This document shows positions 35,201-44,797 of a stretch of 64,000 bases of DNA, one piece after another. Every line of letters begins with the position of its first letter. Within the stretch, counting starts at the first letter, position 1. A model generated the notes under the pieces. It made no database searches and was not told where the DNA came from. It worked only from the letters and a program-made list of their open reading frames with translations. This DNA is from JBBWZH01 sp035544115 (GTDB lineage: Bacteria; Actinomycetota; Actinomycetes; Mycobacteriales; CADCTP01): NCBI GenBank assembly GCA_963714145.1, contig OY970235.1:7750001-7814000 (forward strand), written 5' to 3'. Both the position numbers and the translations under genes were made by a program.

Positions 35201-36547
35201 CCGAGCTGCGGCACGGCATCCGGCTGGACACCGACTACTACTACTGGCCGGGCAGCTGGGTGCAGAACCGGCCCGGCTTCATGACCGGGTCGGGCCTGCC
35301 GATGCGGTTCGCCGACACCGACGGCACGATCATCGACGTCTACCAGGCGGCGACACAGCTGACCGACGAGTCCGGCCAGTCGTACCCGGCGACGCCGAAC
35401 GCCTTGCTGGACAGCGCGCTCGGTCCGCTCGGGTACTACGGCGCGTTCGTCGCCAACATGCACACCGACAGCCCGAGCACCTTCGAGGACGACCAAGCTG
35501 CTGACCAGCGCGCGGGCCCGCGGCGTCCCGCTGATCGCCGCCAACCAGCTGCTCACCTGGCTGGACGGCCGGAACGGGTCCTCGTTCGGCGGGGTCAGCT
35601 CGACCGCCGGCGCGCTCTCGTTCACGATCGCGGTCGGCGCCGGCAGCACCGGGCTGACCGCGATGGTGCCCACCCTGGGCAGCGGCGGCGCGGGGTTGGC
35701 CACCCTCACCCGGGCCGGCACGGCGGTGCCGTTCACCCGGATGACCGTGAAGGGCGTCTCCTACGCGCTGTTCGCCGCGGCGCCCGGGGCGTACACCGCG
35801 ACCTACTCGGCCGGCGTGAGTGCCGGCGCCGGCACCCCGGCGGCGAAGCCGGCACCGGGCGGGTCCATCGCGGACCGGGTCGCGCCGCTGCTGTCGGCGC
35901 CGGCCACCTTCCCGCTGCCGGACGGCACCGCCGCGGTCAGCTGGACCACCGGCGAACCGGCCAGCACCGAGGTCCGGTACGGCACCGCCGCCGGCCGGCT
36001 CGACCATGGCGGCTTCGACACCGACCGGGGCCTGGCGCACTCGGTGGTGCTCACCGACCTGACCCCGGACACCACCTACCACTACCGGCTGGTCGCTACC
36101 GACCCGGCCGGTAACCAGACGGTCTGGCCGGCCGTCGACCGTCCACCCGCGACGTTCGTCTCCGCGGCGAGCGGCGTCGCGGATCGGAGCCTGGTCCGGC
36201 TGCAGTCGGGCAGCCGGACCAGCACAGTCAGCTCCCGGGTGCTGGACGGGCACGCGATGATCGGCTGGGATCGGGCCTACTGGCGGGCCGACGTTCCGGT
36301 GGGCAGCACGCTCACGGTCGCCGTCCGGGCCGGCAGCACCGCGCGGCCGGACCGGAGCTGGACCGGCTGGCAGCCGCTGGCCGGCCCGGGCGCCCGGGTG
36401 CCGGGCAACTCCCGTTACCTGCAGTACCAGGTGACGCTGTCCACTGTGGGCGGTGGGCTGCTGCCGGGTCCGGTGCTGTACGGGATCGGGTTCACCGGGA
36501 ACGGGCCGGCGCCGGACCTGATCGGCGAGCTCGGCCACCACGACTGA
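32293..36547 (+). pseudogene. Secreted multidomain DUF4082/Big_5 protein with one frame break
   Basis: AGGGAG (32282-32287) overlaps the previous stop, and ATG 32293 starts a signal peptide (LPVALLGGLLTPVHLLAAAP). Order: DUF4082 (CPCTIWSPAATPS), Big_5 Ig-like (TVSTTAPGGETTGV), DUF4082 (CPCTVWTPTTTPG), Big_5, a Rossmann-like domain (GPILVIGNSASTTSRFSL, LVILGTTALS), then a deacetylase-like domain (VVVATGDDHGTGG, FELALHPQSNCGNF). One extra base near 35494 shifts the frame; removing it joins STFEDD to KLLTSARARGVPLIAANQLL and reading continues to 36547 through a fibronectin-like module (STEVRYGTAAG, TPDTTYHYRLVATDP). The corrected length is about 1,417 residues. Both sides keep normal codon use, so a sequencing error or very recent lesion is likely. 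Confidence 0.75.
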
Positions 36548-36553
36548 TCGGGT

Positions 36554-36583
36554 GCGGGGGCGGCCAGCCCCGGCCGCCCCCGC
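36554..36583. terminator. Bidirectional terminator between convergent genes
   Basis: Perfect 12-base arms (GCGGGGGCGGCC and its complement) and a six-base loop, between the DUF4082 gene stop (36547) and the hsp70-like gene stop (36591). Confidence 0.75.
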
Positions 36584-36590
36584 GCTGCCC

Positions 36591-39042
36591 TCAGATCCGC
36601 TGGATCGGGATGCAGTTGCCGGTGTGGAAACCGCCGTCGGCGTCCTTCATCAGCGCATGCTGGGCGTCCGCGATCCGGGCGCAGACCCTGGTCGCGTCCG
36701 CCCCGATCGCCTTCTTGAAGTCGTTGCTGCTCGCCTTGCGGATGGACGGGTTCTCGTCCTCCACGTACCAGCGGCCCGGGGTGGGCGACTGGCTGCCCAT
36801 CGTGCTCTCGTCCGGCAGCGTGCCGCCGCCGCCGTAGATGTGCAGGTGGAAGCCGCCGGCCGCATGCGGCGTCCCGCCGGCGAAGTTCGCCTGGTACTCG
36901 ATCACGATCTGGTTCCCGTCGAACGTGGCCTTGGTCAGGCACACCCAGCGGGTGCTGGCCTTGATCTGGTCGGTGCACTGCTCGTCGGACGGCACGGTCG
37001 GGCTCGGCCTGCTGCTGGGCGTGTTGTTGGTCCGCGCCGCGTCGGTGCTGGCCGGTTTGTTGTTCGCGGCGTTGTTCTGCCTAGGGGTGCTGCGGTCGTG
37101 CTTGGCGTACAGGATCCCCGCCACCGCCGCGATCGCCGCGGCCAGCAGGAACGCGATCACCACCGGGAGCATCCGGCGGGCCCCGCCGGCACCACCGCGC
37201 CCACCCCCGCTTCGACCGCCCGAACGCGACGATCGGGGCGGCTGGAACGTCGGCGGGCCGCCGGCCGGTACCCGGGCGAAGACCTCGGTCGCGTCCGCGG
37301 GGGCCGGCCGCGGCGACCGGGTGGCCGGGTCGAGCGGGAAGTAGTCGGCCTCCGGCCGCCGTCCGCGGTCGTCCGCCCGGCCGGGCGGTGGCAGCCGGCC
37401 CGGCGGCGTGCCGGCACCGGGCGGCCGTGCCCCACCCGGCGGCGAGCTGGCGGGCCGCGCTCCGGGTGGCTGCCCGCCGGGCTGGCGGGCTCCCGGCGGT
37501 GACATCCGGGGCCCGGGCGGCAGGCCGGAGTCGGCCCCGGTCCGGCGCCCGGAGGCGTCCAGCCGGTCGGCCGGCCCGGGTCGGCCCGATCCGGCACCCG
37601 GCCGGTCGACCGGCTCGCGCCGGTCGCCCGGGCGGTCGAGCCCGGGGCGCTCGCCCGGCCGGTTGACGCCGGGTCGGCCACCCTGGCGGTCCGGCCCGGG
37701 GCGGTCGGGGCCGGGGCGGTCGGAACCCGGGCGGTTGAGATTGGGGCGATCGAGACTGGGCCGGCCAGGGCCGGCCAGCGGGCCGACCGCCGGCACCGGG
37801 CCGGAGGCGGGCCCGACCGGAGGGAGCGGGCCGACCGCGGGGACCGGGCCGGACGGCGGGCCGGGTCGGGCCGGGCGACCGGCGGCGTCCCGGCGTCCCC
37901 GGTCGTCGAACGAGTCGCGCCGGACGGCCGGTGTCGGCCGCGACGGCGGCCCGGTCACGGCCCCGCCGGCCGCCGCCGGCGCGGCACTGGCCACGAAGGC
38001 GGCGCCGAGCGCGACCGCGTGCTTCGGGTGCGCGTCCGCCGCGACCGGCCGGCCCAGCTCGGCCGCGACCAGCTGGGACACGATCGGCATCCGGGACGAG
38101 CCGCCGACCAGCAGCACCGTGTCCAGGTCCTCCGGCGTCACGCCGGCCGACCGGATGGCCCGCTTCAGCGCCTCGATCGAGTCGTGACAGCGCCGGGCGG
38201 ACCATCGCCTCCAGCTCGGCCCGGGTCAGCCGGACCTCGGTGCTGACGTTCGGCAGCAGCACCGGGATGGTGACGTCGGTGTCGGTGGACAGCGCCTCCT
38301 TCGCCGCGGTGCACTCCTCCTTCAGCCTGGCCACCGCGGCGATCGCGGCCGGCGTCGTCCTCGTCCAGCTCGGCCAGCTTGCCGCCGAGCACCCGGGCCA
38401 CGTGGTTGAAGACGGCCGCGTCGAAGTCGATCCCGCCGAGCCGCTCGATGCCTTCCGGCTGGCCGAGGATCTCGAATCCGGTCTGCGGTCTTGCGCAGTA
38501 CCGCGGCGTCGAACGTGCCGCCGCCGAGGTCGTACACGGCTACCACCGAGCCGGGGTCGATCCGCTGCTGCCGCGCGTAGAAGACGGCCGCCGCCTCCGG
38601 CTCGGTGACCAGCGTGACCGGCTGCTCCAGGTCGGCGAGGCGGACCGCCTGGCGCAGCAGGTCGGTCTTGTACGGCCCCCAGTTCGCCGGGTGGCAGACG
38701 CAGATCAGCGCCGGCTCGCCACCCTCCCGGGTGGACACCTCGGTCGATCACCGAGCGGAGCAGCCGGGCCATCAGCGCCTCGGCCGAGTAGGGCACCCCG
38801 CCGAGCAGGATCGGCGTGGTGTCGCCGAGCCGGCGCTTGAACTCGCGGGCCACCCGGTCCGGCTCGGACAGTGCCCGCCGGTTCGCCGTCTCCCCGGTCA
38901 GGAACGTCTCGTCCTGGCGGAGCAGCACAACGGAGGGGATCGCGGCGGCGCGGCTGCCCAGCGCAGCGATCTCGGCCCGGCCGTCGCGCCAGACCGCGGC
39001 AGCCGTGAAGGTGGTGCCGAGATCAATGCCCAGTGCGTACAT
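36591..39042 (-). pseudogene. Hsp70-like ATPase fused to a membrane anchor and outer domain; four frame breaks
   Basis: From ATG 39042 the protein starts with an Hsp70 nucleotide-binding domain (YALGIDLGTTFTAAAVW; VTEPEAAAVFYARQ; VAVYDLGGGTFDAAVL; TVLLVGGSSRMPIV). The Hsp70 substrate-binding half is replaced by about 250 residues rich in Pro, Gly, Arg and Asp. A transmembrane helix (LPVVIAFLLAAAIAAVAGIL) and an outer domain of about 130 residues with paired cysteines follow (QCTDQIKAS, WVCLTKATFDG, GNCIPIQRI). Single extra bases at about 38739, 38480, 38350 and 38187 each shift the frame; removing all four gives an exact open frame of 815 residues with all Hsp70 motifs in order. Real decay or sequence error cannot be separated here. 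It is divergent from an IniB-like gene and shares its control region. Confidence 0.75.
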
Positions 39043-39064
39043 CGCAACCGCTCCGAATCGTTGT

Positions 39065-39099
39065 GGGGACCTACGAATGCTATGTGCGGGGACGTCCCC
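39065..39099. promoter_or_regulatory. Shared ini-type control element, copy 1
   Basis: GGGGAC (39065-39070), CCTACGAA (39070-39077) and the perfect palindrome GGGGACGTCCCC (39088-39099) lie between the divergent hsp70-like and IniB-like genes. The same parts occur upstream of iniB at 44798-44821. From the end of CCTACGAA to the ATG is 106 bases here and 109 there, in the same orientation. Probably bound by a common regulator. Confidence 0.55.
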
Positions 39100-39182
39100 G
39101 GGCACCGCGCTGGCAACGGATTGGGGGATGCCCGGGGGAAGTCCCCCACGCGCGATAGGGGGGCCTTTCCTACAGTTGACCC

Positions 39183-39917
39183 ATGGACGAGGCCCGACCG
39201 CTGCGCGACGTATTCGCTGAGCTGGCGACCGATGAGGACGCCCGCCGGGCGCACGCGGCCGACCCGGAGGGGTTCCTGCAGGCGCACGGCCACACCGACC
39301 TGCCCGGCCAGCTGGTGAACGAGGCGATCGTGAACTACGCCGACACCGCGCCGCCGGAGGTCGCCGAGCACCTGGCGCCGTTCGTGCTGGCGCACAGCCC
39401 GATCCCGGTCGAGGACGGCATCGCCCCGGCCGACGGGCTGCACCTGCTCGCCACCGCGCCGGCCGACCCGTACCTGGACCTGCTTCCCCCGGACGACCTG
39501 GACGGCGCCCAGCTGGACAGCGGGCACTCCGGCACCGGGCAGCTGGCCGCCGACCAGCACGCCGACCACGGCCCCGACGGCAGCCACGCCGGCACCCCGG
39601 ATGACCCGTTCGACCTTGACTTCGGCCACGGCGACCAGCCTGACCAGATGCACCACGGTGCGACCGGAACATCCGAAGTGGACGGTGCGCACGGGCTGGG
39701 CGGGCAACTCGGATCGCACGTCGACGAGTCGCATGTGGACGACATGCTGTCCGGGTCCGATATCGGCACGCTGCTGCCGGCGGACGGGGCGGACGCCGAC
39801 CCGGGCCACGACGCCGGACATGACCCCGGCCAGCTGCACGGGCACGACGCGCACGGCTGGCTGCCGGTCGAGCACGATCCGGCCGACCACCCGGCGGAAG
39901 ACCTCACCGACCTGTGA
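39183..39917 (+). CDS. IniB-like protein with a His/Asp-rich tail
   Basis: 244 residues. The N-terminal 75 residues resemble the IniB N-terminal domain (LRDVFAELATDEDARRAHAA, LPGQLVNEAIVNYADTAPPE). The rest is acidic and low in complexity, with many His-Asp/Gly groups (HADHGPDGSH, DESHVDDML, GHDAGHDPGQLHGHDAHG), which could bind metal ions. No signal peptide is seen. TACAGT at 39171-39176 lies seven bases before the ATG, so the message may be leaderless; there is no clear ribosome site. It is divergent from the hsp70-like gene and near iniBAC, suggesting one system. Confidence 0.75.
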   Translation: MDEARPLRDVFAELATDEDARRAHAADPEGFLQAHGHTDLPGQLVNEAIVNYADTAPPEVAEHLAPFVLAHSPIPVEDGIAPADGLHLLATAPADPYLDLLPPDDLDGAQLDSGHSGTGQLAADQHADHGPDGSHAGTPDDPFDLDFGHGDQPDQMHHGATGTSEVDGAHGLGGQLGSHVDESHVDDMLSGSDIGTLLPADGADADPGHDAGHDPGQLHGHDAHGWLPVEHDPADHPAEDLTDL

Positions 39918-40186
39918 CCCGGCCGGCGGTCGCCCGGCCGGCGGTCGCCGGTCCGCCAGTGGCAGCTCCGGCCGGCAGTTGTACGGGCGGCGGGCACTCG
40001 GGGGCCCGCCGCCCAGGCGTCCGGGAAGCCCGGCCCGCCCGGCCGGCCGGTGCGTCGGCGGCGGTCCGCATCGCGGCGGTCCGCATCGCGGCCGGGCGGG
40101 TGGTCGGCGGCCGACCTGGCCGGGTGCTGACCCGGACCCGCGGTGGCCGTGCCGGTCGGTTGGCCGGTGCCGGCTCAGCACAGCGT
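39918..40186. repeat. Gap between convergent genes with short tandem repeats
   Basis: About 270 bases between the IniB-like stop and the iniC-like stop. Two direct repeat pairs are visible: CGGCCGGCGGTCGCC near 39920-39950 and CGGCGGTCCGCATCG near 40061-40090. No gene has the expected codon bias. It probably ends transcripts from both sides. Confidence 0.4.
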
Positions 40187-41675
40187 TCATCGGGCGGCGG
40201 CCAGGTCGGCGAGCATGCCCTCGCAGGAGCGGATCGCCACCCGGGCGGCGACCACCAGCTCGTGCCCGGTCATCGGGTTCTCGGCCCGGCGTTGCCAGCG
40301 CATCAGCGCCTGCGCGGCGGCCGCCCGGACCTCGGCCGGCCCGGCGTCCGGCGGCAACCGCAGCCGCAGGTGGGCCGAGTTGCCGGCACCACCGATCAGC
40401 TGCTCCAGCTCGGCGACCACCTCGGGCTTGCCGCTGACCCAGCCGGCGCGCAGCGAGGCCAGCACCCGCAGCTCGTTGAACGGGTGCGCCGAGGCGATGA
40501 TCTCCTCCAGCTCGGCGATGATCGCGGCGCTGCCGGGTACCTGTTCGGACCGCACCAGGGCGTCCAGCGCGAGCAGCGCCGACCGGCTCTTCAGCACGTC
40601 CCGGCGTTCGAAGAACAGCGACTGCAGCACCTCATGCAGGTCGTTCAGCCCGCTCCGGTCGGCCAGCTCCTTGGCCAGCTCGGTCGCGGTGCCGGCCACC
40701 TCGCGGCGGATCAGGGTGGAGCCGAGCCGGACGCCGAACAGCCCGAACCGGCCCAGCAGCCCCTCCCGCTCGATCGACGTGATGCCCAGCTCCGGCATCT
40801 TCTCGATGAACCGGTCGGCGGACAGCAGCAGTTCCTCGATCGCCTTCGGCGGGTGATCGGCGATCAGCCGCAGCTGCGCGCACCTCCGCCTCGGTCAGCG
40901 TGAGCGCGGTCTCGGCCAGCAGGCCGGCCACCGGCACCACGGTCTGTACCACCCGGCGCACCTTCGGCTCGGTGGCCAGCCGGCCGGCGATCCGGCGGGC
41001 CGAGGCCATCGAGTCCAGCCGGCCCACGCCGATCTCGTCCGCCCGGGACAGCACACCGATCGCGTTGACCGGGTTCGGCCGGGACACCTCGGTGTCGTGG
41101 AAGGCCCGCAGGAAGTCGAGGTCGTTCGCGTGCAGGTGCTTCATCAGGTAGAGCACCGCGTCGGCCGGGGTTTCCTCGTCGTCGGCGGCGAGCAGTTCCC
41201 AGGCCCGCCGGGCGGCCCGCTCGGTGAGCGAGCCGATGCCCGGGGTGTCGATCAGCGTGGCCGTGCGCAACGCGGACGACGGCCAGGTGACCAGCATTTC
41301 CTCGATGTCGTCCGGCGCCATACCGGCCAGGTCGACCTCGATCGACTGCTCGTTCCGGGTGAACCGGGCCTGCATCGCACCGCCGTTGCGGGGCTTGAGC
41401 ACCACCTGGTACGACTGGCCATTCAGGTACCAGGTGACGATCCGGGTGCACTCGCCCGCGTCCGTGGTGGCCAGCCGCTCGCCGACCAGCGCGTTCAGCA
41501 GCGTCGACTTGCCCGACTTGACCCGGCCGGCGATCGCCACCCGCAGCGGCTCGTCCAGCCGGGCCCGCACCGAGAGCAGCCGTGCCCCGCTGCGGGTGCC
41601 CCGGTAGGTGTCGATCGCCCGGGTCAGCACCGCCCGGGTCCGGTCCAGCAGGACGCTCGCACCCGGTGCTGTCAC
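40187..41675 (-). pseudogene. iniC: IniC-like dynamin-family GTPase with one frame break
   Basis: Starts at GTG 41675, overlapping the iniA stop (GTGA). The GTPase domain has a P-loop (GRVKSGKSTLLNAL, about residues 50-63), switch-type residues and the G3 motif DTPGIGS, with SRADE in place of the usual TKxD (G4). One extra base near 40877 shifts the frame at EAEVR; the correct continuation is QLRLIADHPPKAIEELLLSA, and the corrected product is 495 residues. The C-terminal half is helical (AIIAELEEIIASAHPFNEL). Family members remodel membranes together with IniA. The break interrupts the helical stalk; error or recent loss are both possible. Confidence 0.8.
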
Positions 41676-43516
41676 GGGGCGACCGCCGCGGCGCGTTCGC
41701 GCAGCATCCGCAGCCGGGTGAGTTCGGCGTCCAGGTCCTTGAGCCGTTTCTCCCGATCGGTCTGGCTGCGCTTGGCCACGTCGTTGGCGCTCTGCAGGGC
41801 CGCGGCGTTCGACTTGTTCAGCTCGTCGGCGCGGGCGCTGTAGTGGTCGCGCAGCTGCCGCTGGATCCGGCGCAAGGTGTCCCGGGAATCCTTGCCGGTG
41901 ACGAAGCTGACCTCGTCGGAATACCGGCGGATCGCGTTCTTCGCCTGGCCGCGGCGCTGCTGCACCTGCCGTTCCTTCTCGTCCTTCAGGCCCTTGCGGC
42001 CCATTACCAGGCCGATGCCGATCCCGAGTGGACCGAGCGCGATATGCGCCATGCTGCTCAGCATGGTGAACATGATCATGCCGCTGTAGGTGCTGCGCAT
42101 CGCCAGCATCGTCTGCTTGCCGACGCTCATCTTCTCCAGCTTGATGTTGTGATCCATCTGTGCCTGGGTCAGCAGCGGCGTCGGGTTGTAGACCGCGAAC
42201 TGCTCCAGCACTTCGCCGGAGACCTCGCGGAAATGGTCGGCCACCTGCTCGCTCAGATCGTCCGCGCGGCGGCGCAGCAGGGTGTAGTTCGCCACCAGCT
42301 CGTACGAGGTCCGCGATTCCAGCCAGGCTTCCATCTCCGGCCAGTTGTCGGCCGGGTCGCTGTTCTCCAGCGCGTCGTCCGCCTCCTGGAGCACGTGCCG
42401 GATCCGGGCGCGCAGATCGTGGTCGATGTCGGAGGTGAGGTCGGCGACGCCGTCAGCGAGCGTCTGCATCCACTTCGCCGCCGCGCTGCGCAGCGAGTCG
42501 ACCCGGGCCTTGGCCGCGGTGAGCTCGTCGATGACCCGCTTCGCCGTTTCCGGGTCGGCCAGCGCGGCCCGCTCGGCGGAGAACTGCATCTCCAGCTGCC
42601 GGCAGACCGCCGACACCTCGCCGGCCGCCTCGCCCGCCAGCTTGGTCGCGCCGCGCCGGGTCACCTGCTCGTTGACGAACGCCACCAGGTCCGGAAAGCC
42701 GGACTCGGTGTTCAACGTCGTGTCGTTGCCACGGACCGCGCGGGACCGCAGCGCGGACGAGACCGCAAGTATCTGGACGCCGTTCTCACCGCGCAGGTGG
42801 CCCTCGTTCAGCTCGCGGATCCGCCGCCAGTACGGGTAGAAGTCGATTTTGGTCAGGACACAGAGGACAGTGCCGCACAGGTCGCGGGCCCGGCGCAGGA
42901 AGTCCACCTCGGTCTGGGTCAGCTCCTGGGACGCGTCGGTGACGAACAGCACCGCGTCCGCGATGGAGATCGCGGCCAGGCTGGCCGCCGCGTGCGCCGA
43001 GCCGAGACCACCGACGCCGGGGGTGTCCACGACGATCAGTCCGGAGCTGAGCATCTTGCGCGGCAGGTTGATCTCGACCCCGGCCACCAGGCTGCCCGGG
43101 CCGCCCGGACCGGGGGTCGCCGGCGTGCCGCCGGACTGCTCGACCACGTACCGGCGGATGTCGTCCACCGGGATCGGTTCGCGCCGCGGTGGTTCACCCT
43201 CGAACAGCACCGCCGCCTGCAGTTCCGGTCCATACCGGACATAGGTCGGCACCGCGGTCGCCACGTCGTCGTCCACCGGGCAGACCGTCGCGCCGAGCAG
43301 CCCGTTCACCAGTGAGCTCTTGCCCTGCTTGAACTCGCCGGCGACGACGATGTGGATGCCCGGGTTGGCCAGCGAGCGTTTGGCCGCCGATAGCCGGTCG
43401 GTCAGATCGGTGCGTTTGTAGGCCTCGCAGGCCTTCAACCCGAGATCCACGATCGAATTCGCCGCCGCGAGCGGATCGGCCTCGACTGTGCCGGGCGTAT
43501 TGGCTGGCGCCGTCAT
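41672..43516 (-). CDS. iniA: IniA-like dynamin-family GTPase
   Basis: 614 residues. GTPase motifs: P-loop GEFKQGKSSLVNGL (about 60-73), G3 DTPGVGGLG, G4 TKIDFYPY. After the GTPase domain come long helices and, around residues 460-500, a hydrophobic pair (SGMIMFTMLSSMAHIALGPL, then GIGIGLVMG) that would enter the membrane, then a coiled coil to the end. Mycobacterial IniA is a bacterial dynamin with membrane-fission activity, induced by cell-wall drugs. GGGAGAGG precedes the ATG. It is preceded by iniB, with a hairpin in the 77-base gap, and coupled to the iniC-like gene. Confidence 0.9.
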   Translation of the reverse strand: MTAPANTPGTVEADPLAAANSIVDLGLKACEAYKRTDLTDRLSAAKRSLANPGIHIVVAGEFKQGKSSLVNGLLGATVCPVDDDVATAVPTYVRYGPELQAAVLFEGEPPRREPIPVDDIRRYVVEQSGGTPATPGPGGPGSLVAGVEINLPRKMLSSGLIVVDTPGVGGLGSAHAAASLAAISIADAVLFVTDASQELTQTEVDFLRRARDLCGTVLCVLTKIDFYPYWRRIRELNEGHLRGENGVQILAVSSALRSRAVRGNDTTLNTESGFPDLVAFVNEQVTRRGATKLAGEAAGEVSAVCRQLEMQFSAERAALADPETAKRVIDELTAAKARVDSLRSAAAKWMQTLADGVADLTSDIDHDLRARIRHVLQEADDALENSDPADNWPEMEAWLESRTSYELVANYTLLRRRADDLSEQVADHFREVSGEVLEQFAVYNPTPLLTQAQMDHNIKLEKMSVGKQTMLAMRSTYSGMIMFTMLSSMAHIALGPLGIGIGLVMGRKGLKDEKERQVQQRRGQAKNAIRRYSDEVSFVTGKDSRDTLRRIQRQLRDHYSARADELNKSNAAALQSANDVAKRSQTDREKRLKDLDAELTRLRMLRERAAAVAP

Positions 43517-43543
43517 GACCTCTCCCTATCATCCGCGCGACGT

Positions 43544-43581
43544 GCCGCAGCGGGCCCCCGGGAGTGGGAGCCCGCTGCGGC
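43544..43581 (-). terminator. Hairpin between iniB and iniA
   Basis: Perfect 12-base arms (GCCGCAGCGGGC and its complement), loop of 14 bases, directly after the iniB stop and before the iniA ribosome site. It may partly end transcription so that iniB is made in excess over the GTPases, or stabilise the iniB message. Confidence 0.55.
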
Positions 43582-43593
43582 CGGTCGGTTTGC

Positions 43594-44700
43594 TCAGCCG
43601 TGCTCGATCGGCAGGTCGGCGCCGTGGCCCGGCTGGACGTCGGCGTGGAAGACCGGCTCCTGGTGCAGCGGCTCCGGGTGGAAGTCGTGCTGCTGGGTCT
43701 GGTCCGCGGTCGCGTCGCCGGGGCCCTGCTCGGTCTGCACGTTGGAGTGGTCGGCGTTGACCGTGTTGGTCTCGGTGGTGTCGTGGCTGTCGACGGTCGT
43801 GGTGTCGTGGCTGTCCGTGTTGTGGCTGTCGGTGAACGAGCCGCTGGTCGGGCTGTGGTCGCCGGAGGAGACGCCGGAGCCCTCGAGCGAGCTGTGCGAG
43901 ACGTTGGTGGAGTTGCCGCCGGTGGCGACCGAGGAGTCGGTCAGCGTCGCGTGGCTGAGGTCGGCCACGTTGGCGCCGTCACCGAAGTTGATCGGGCCGT
44001 CGTGCGGACCGTCACCCTGCACGGCCTGGTTGTGGTCGCCGACGATCGCGTTGTCGACGACGCCGGTGTTCTGGATCCCGGTGTTCACGCCGGTGTTGAC
44101 CACGCCGGTGTTCGGGCCGCCGACCTGGACCGCGCCGTCGCCGGTGTTGGCCTGGCCGAAGTTGTCGCCGTCGATGATCTGCGAGCCGGCGCCGGTGGCC
44201 TGGTTGATATCGCCGCCGGCCGCGACCGAGTGGTCACCGGTGGCCGCCACGTTGGTGGGGTCGATGTCCACGCTGATCGAGCCGCTGACGTTGCCGTCGA
44301 TGTCCAGGTTCGTGTTGGTGGACTGGTCGATGTTGGTGATCTCCTGGGTGATCGAGTGGTCGTCCTGGTAGACCACCGACACCGCGTAGTTCAGGTTCTG
44401 CATGACCTGCTCGACCGGCGGGGCGGAGCTGTGCGCCGGCGGCGGCGGGGCGGCGTAGCCACCGGACGGGGCGCCGCTGCTGTAGCTCTGCAGCGCGGTC
44501 CGGGTGCCCTCGGGCAGGTTCATCTCGTTGCAGACGTCACCCACGATGGCGGGGACATCGGCGCCGGACAGGTCGTGGTCGCTGATCCCCTGGGCGGCCA
44601 GCGTGCCGGACGGGTCCTCCGCGTACTGCTGCGCGAGATCGTGGTCGCCGAACAGCTTCTCGACAAAGCCCTTCAGAAGCTGGGTCACGTCTTCTGCCAT
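43594..44700 (-). CDS. iniB: IniB-like protein, Asn/Asp/Thr-rich
   Basis: 368 residues with a strong AGGAGG seven bases before ATG 44700. The N-terminal 70 residues match the IniB domain (LLKGFVEKLFGDHDLAQQYA, AIVGDVCNEMNLP). A proline hinge (SAPPVEQVMQNLNYAV) leads into about 220 residues of imperfect short repeats rich in Gly, Asn, Asp, Thr and Val (VAATGDHSVAAGGDINQATG; NTGVVNTGVNTGIQNTGVVD), suggesting a beta-solenoid or fibre. The end is His/Asp/Thr-rich. There is no clear signal peptide. It is the first gene of the iniBAC operon, downstream of the regulator gene. Confidence 0.88.
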   Translation of the reverse strand: MAEDVTQLLKGFVEKLFGDHDLAQQYAEDPSGTLAAQGISDHDLSGADVPAIVGDVCNEMNLPEGTRTALQSYSSGAPSGGYAAPPPPAHSSAPPVEQVMQNLNYAVSVVYQDDHSITQEITNIDQSTNTNLDIDGNVSGSISVDIDPTNVAATGDHSVAAGGDINQATGAGSQIIDGDNFGQANTGDGAVQVGGPNTGVVNTGVNTGIQNTGVVDNAIVGDHNQAVQGDGPHDGPINFGDGANVADLSHATLTDSSVATGGNSTNVSHSSLEGSGVSSGDHSPTSGSFTDSHNTDSHDTTTVDSHDTTETNTVNADHSNVQTEQGPGDATADQTQQHDFHPEPLHQEPVFHADVQPGHGADLPIEHG

Positions 44701-44797
44701 CGTTCTGCCTCCTGGCTCTTGCCCCTTCCTTCGTGGCGGGGCGTCTGATGCATAGATTGCTAGGGCGTCGAGCTCGGAACATCGGGGAAACCCCCCG

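Noticed and set aside
36591..40877. Programmed frameshifting in the hsp70-like and iniC-like genes
   Set aside because: Four shifts in one gene without slippery sequences are not plausible; error or decay explains them better.
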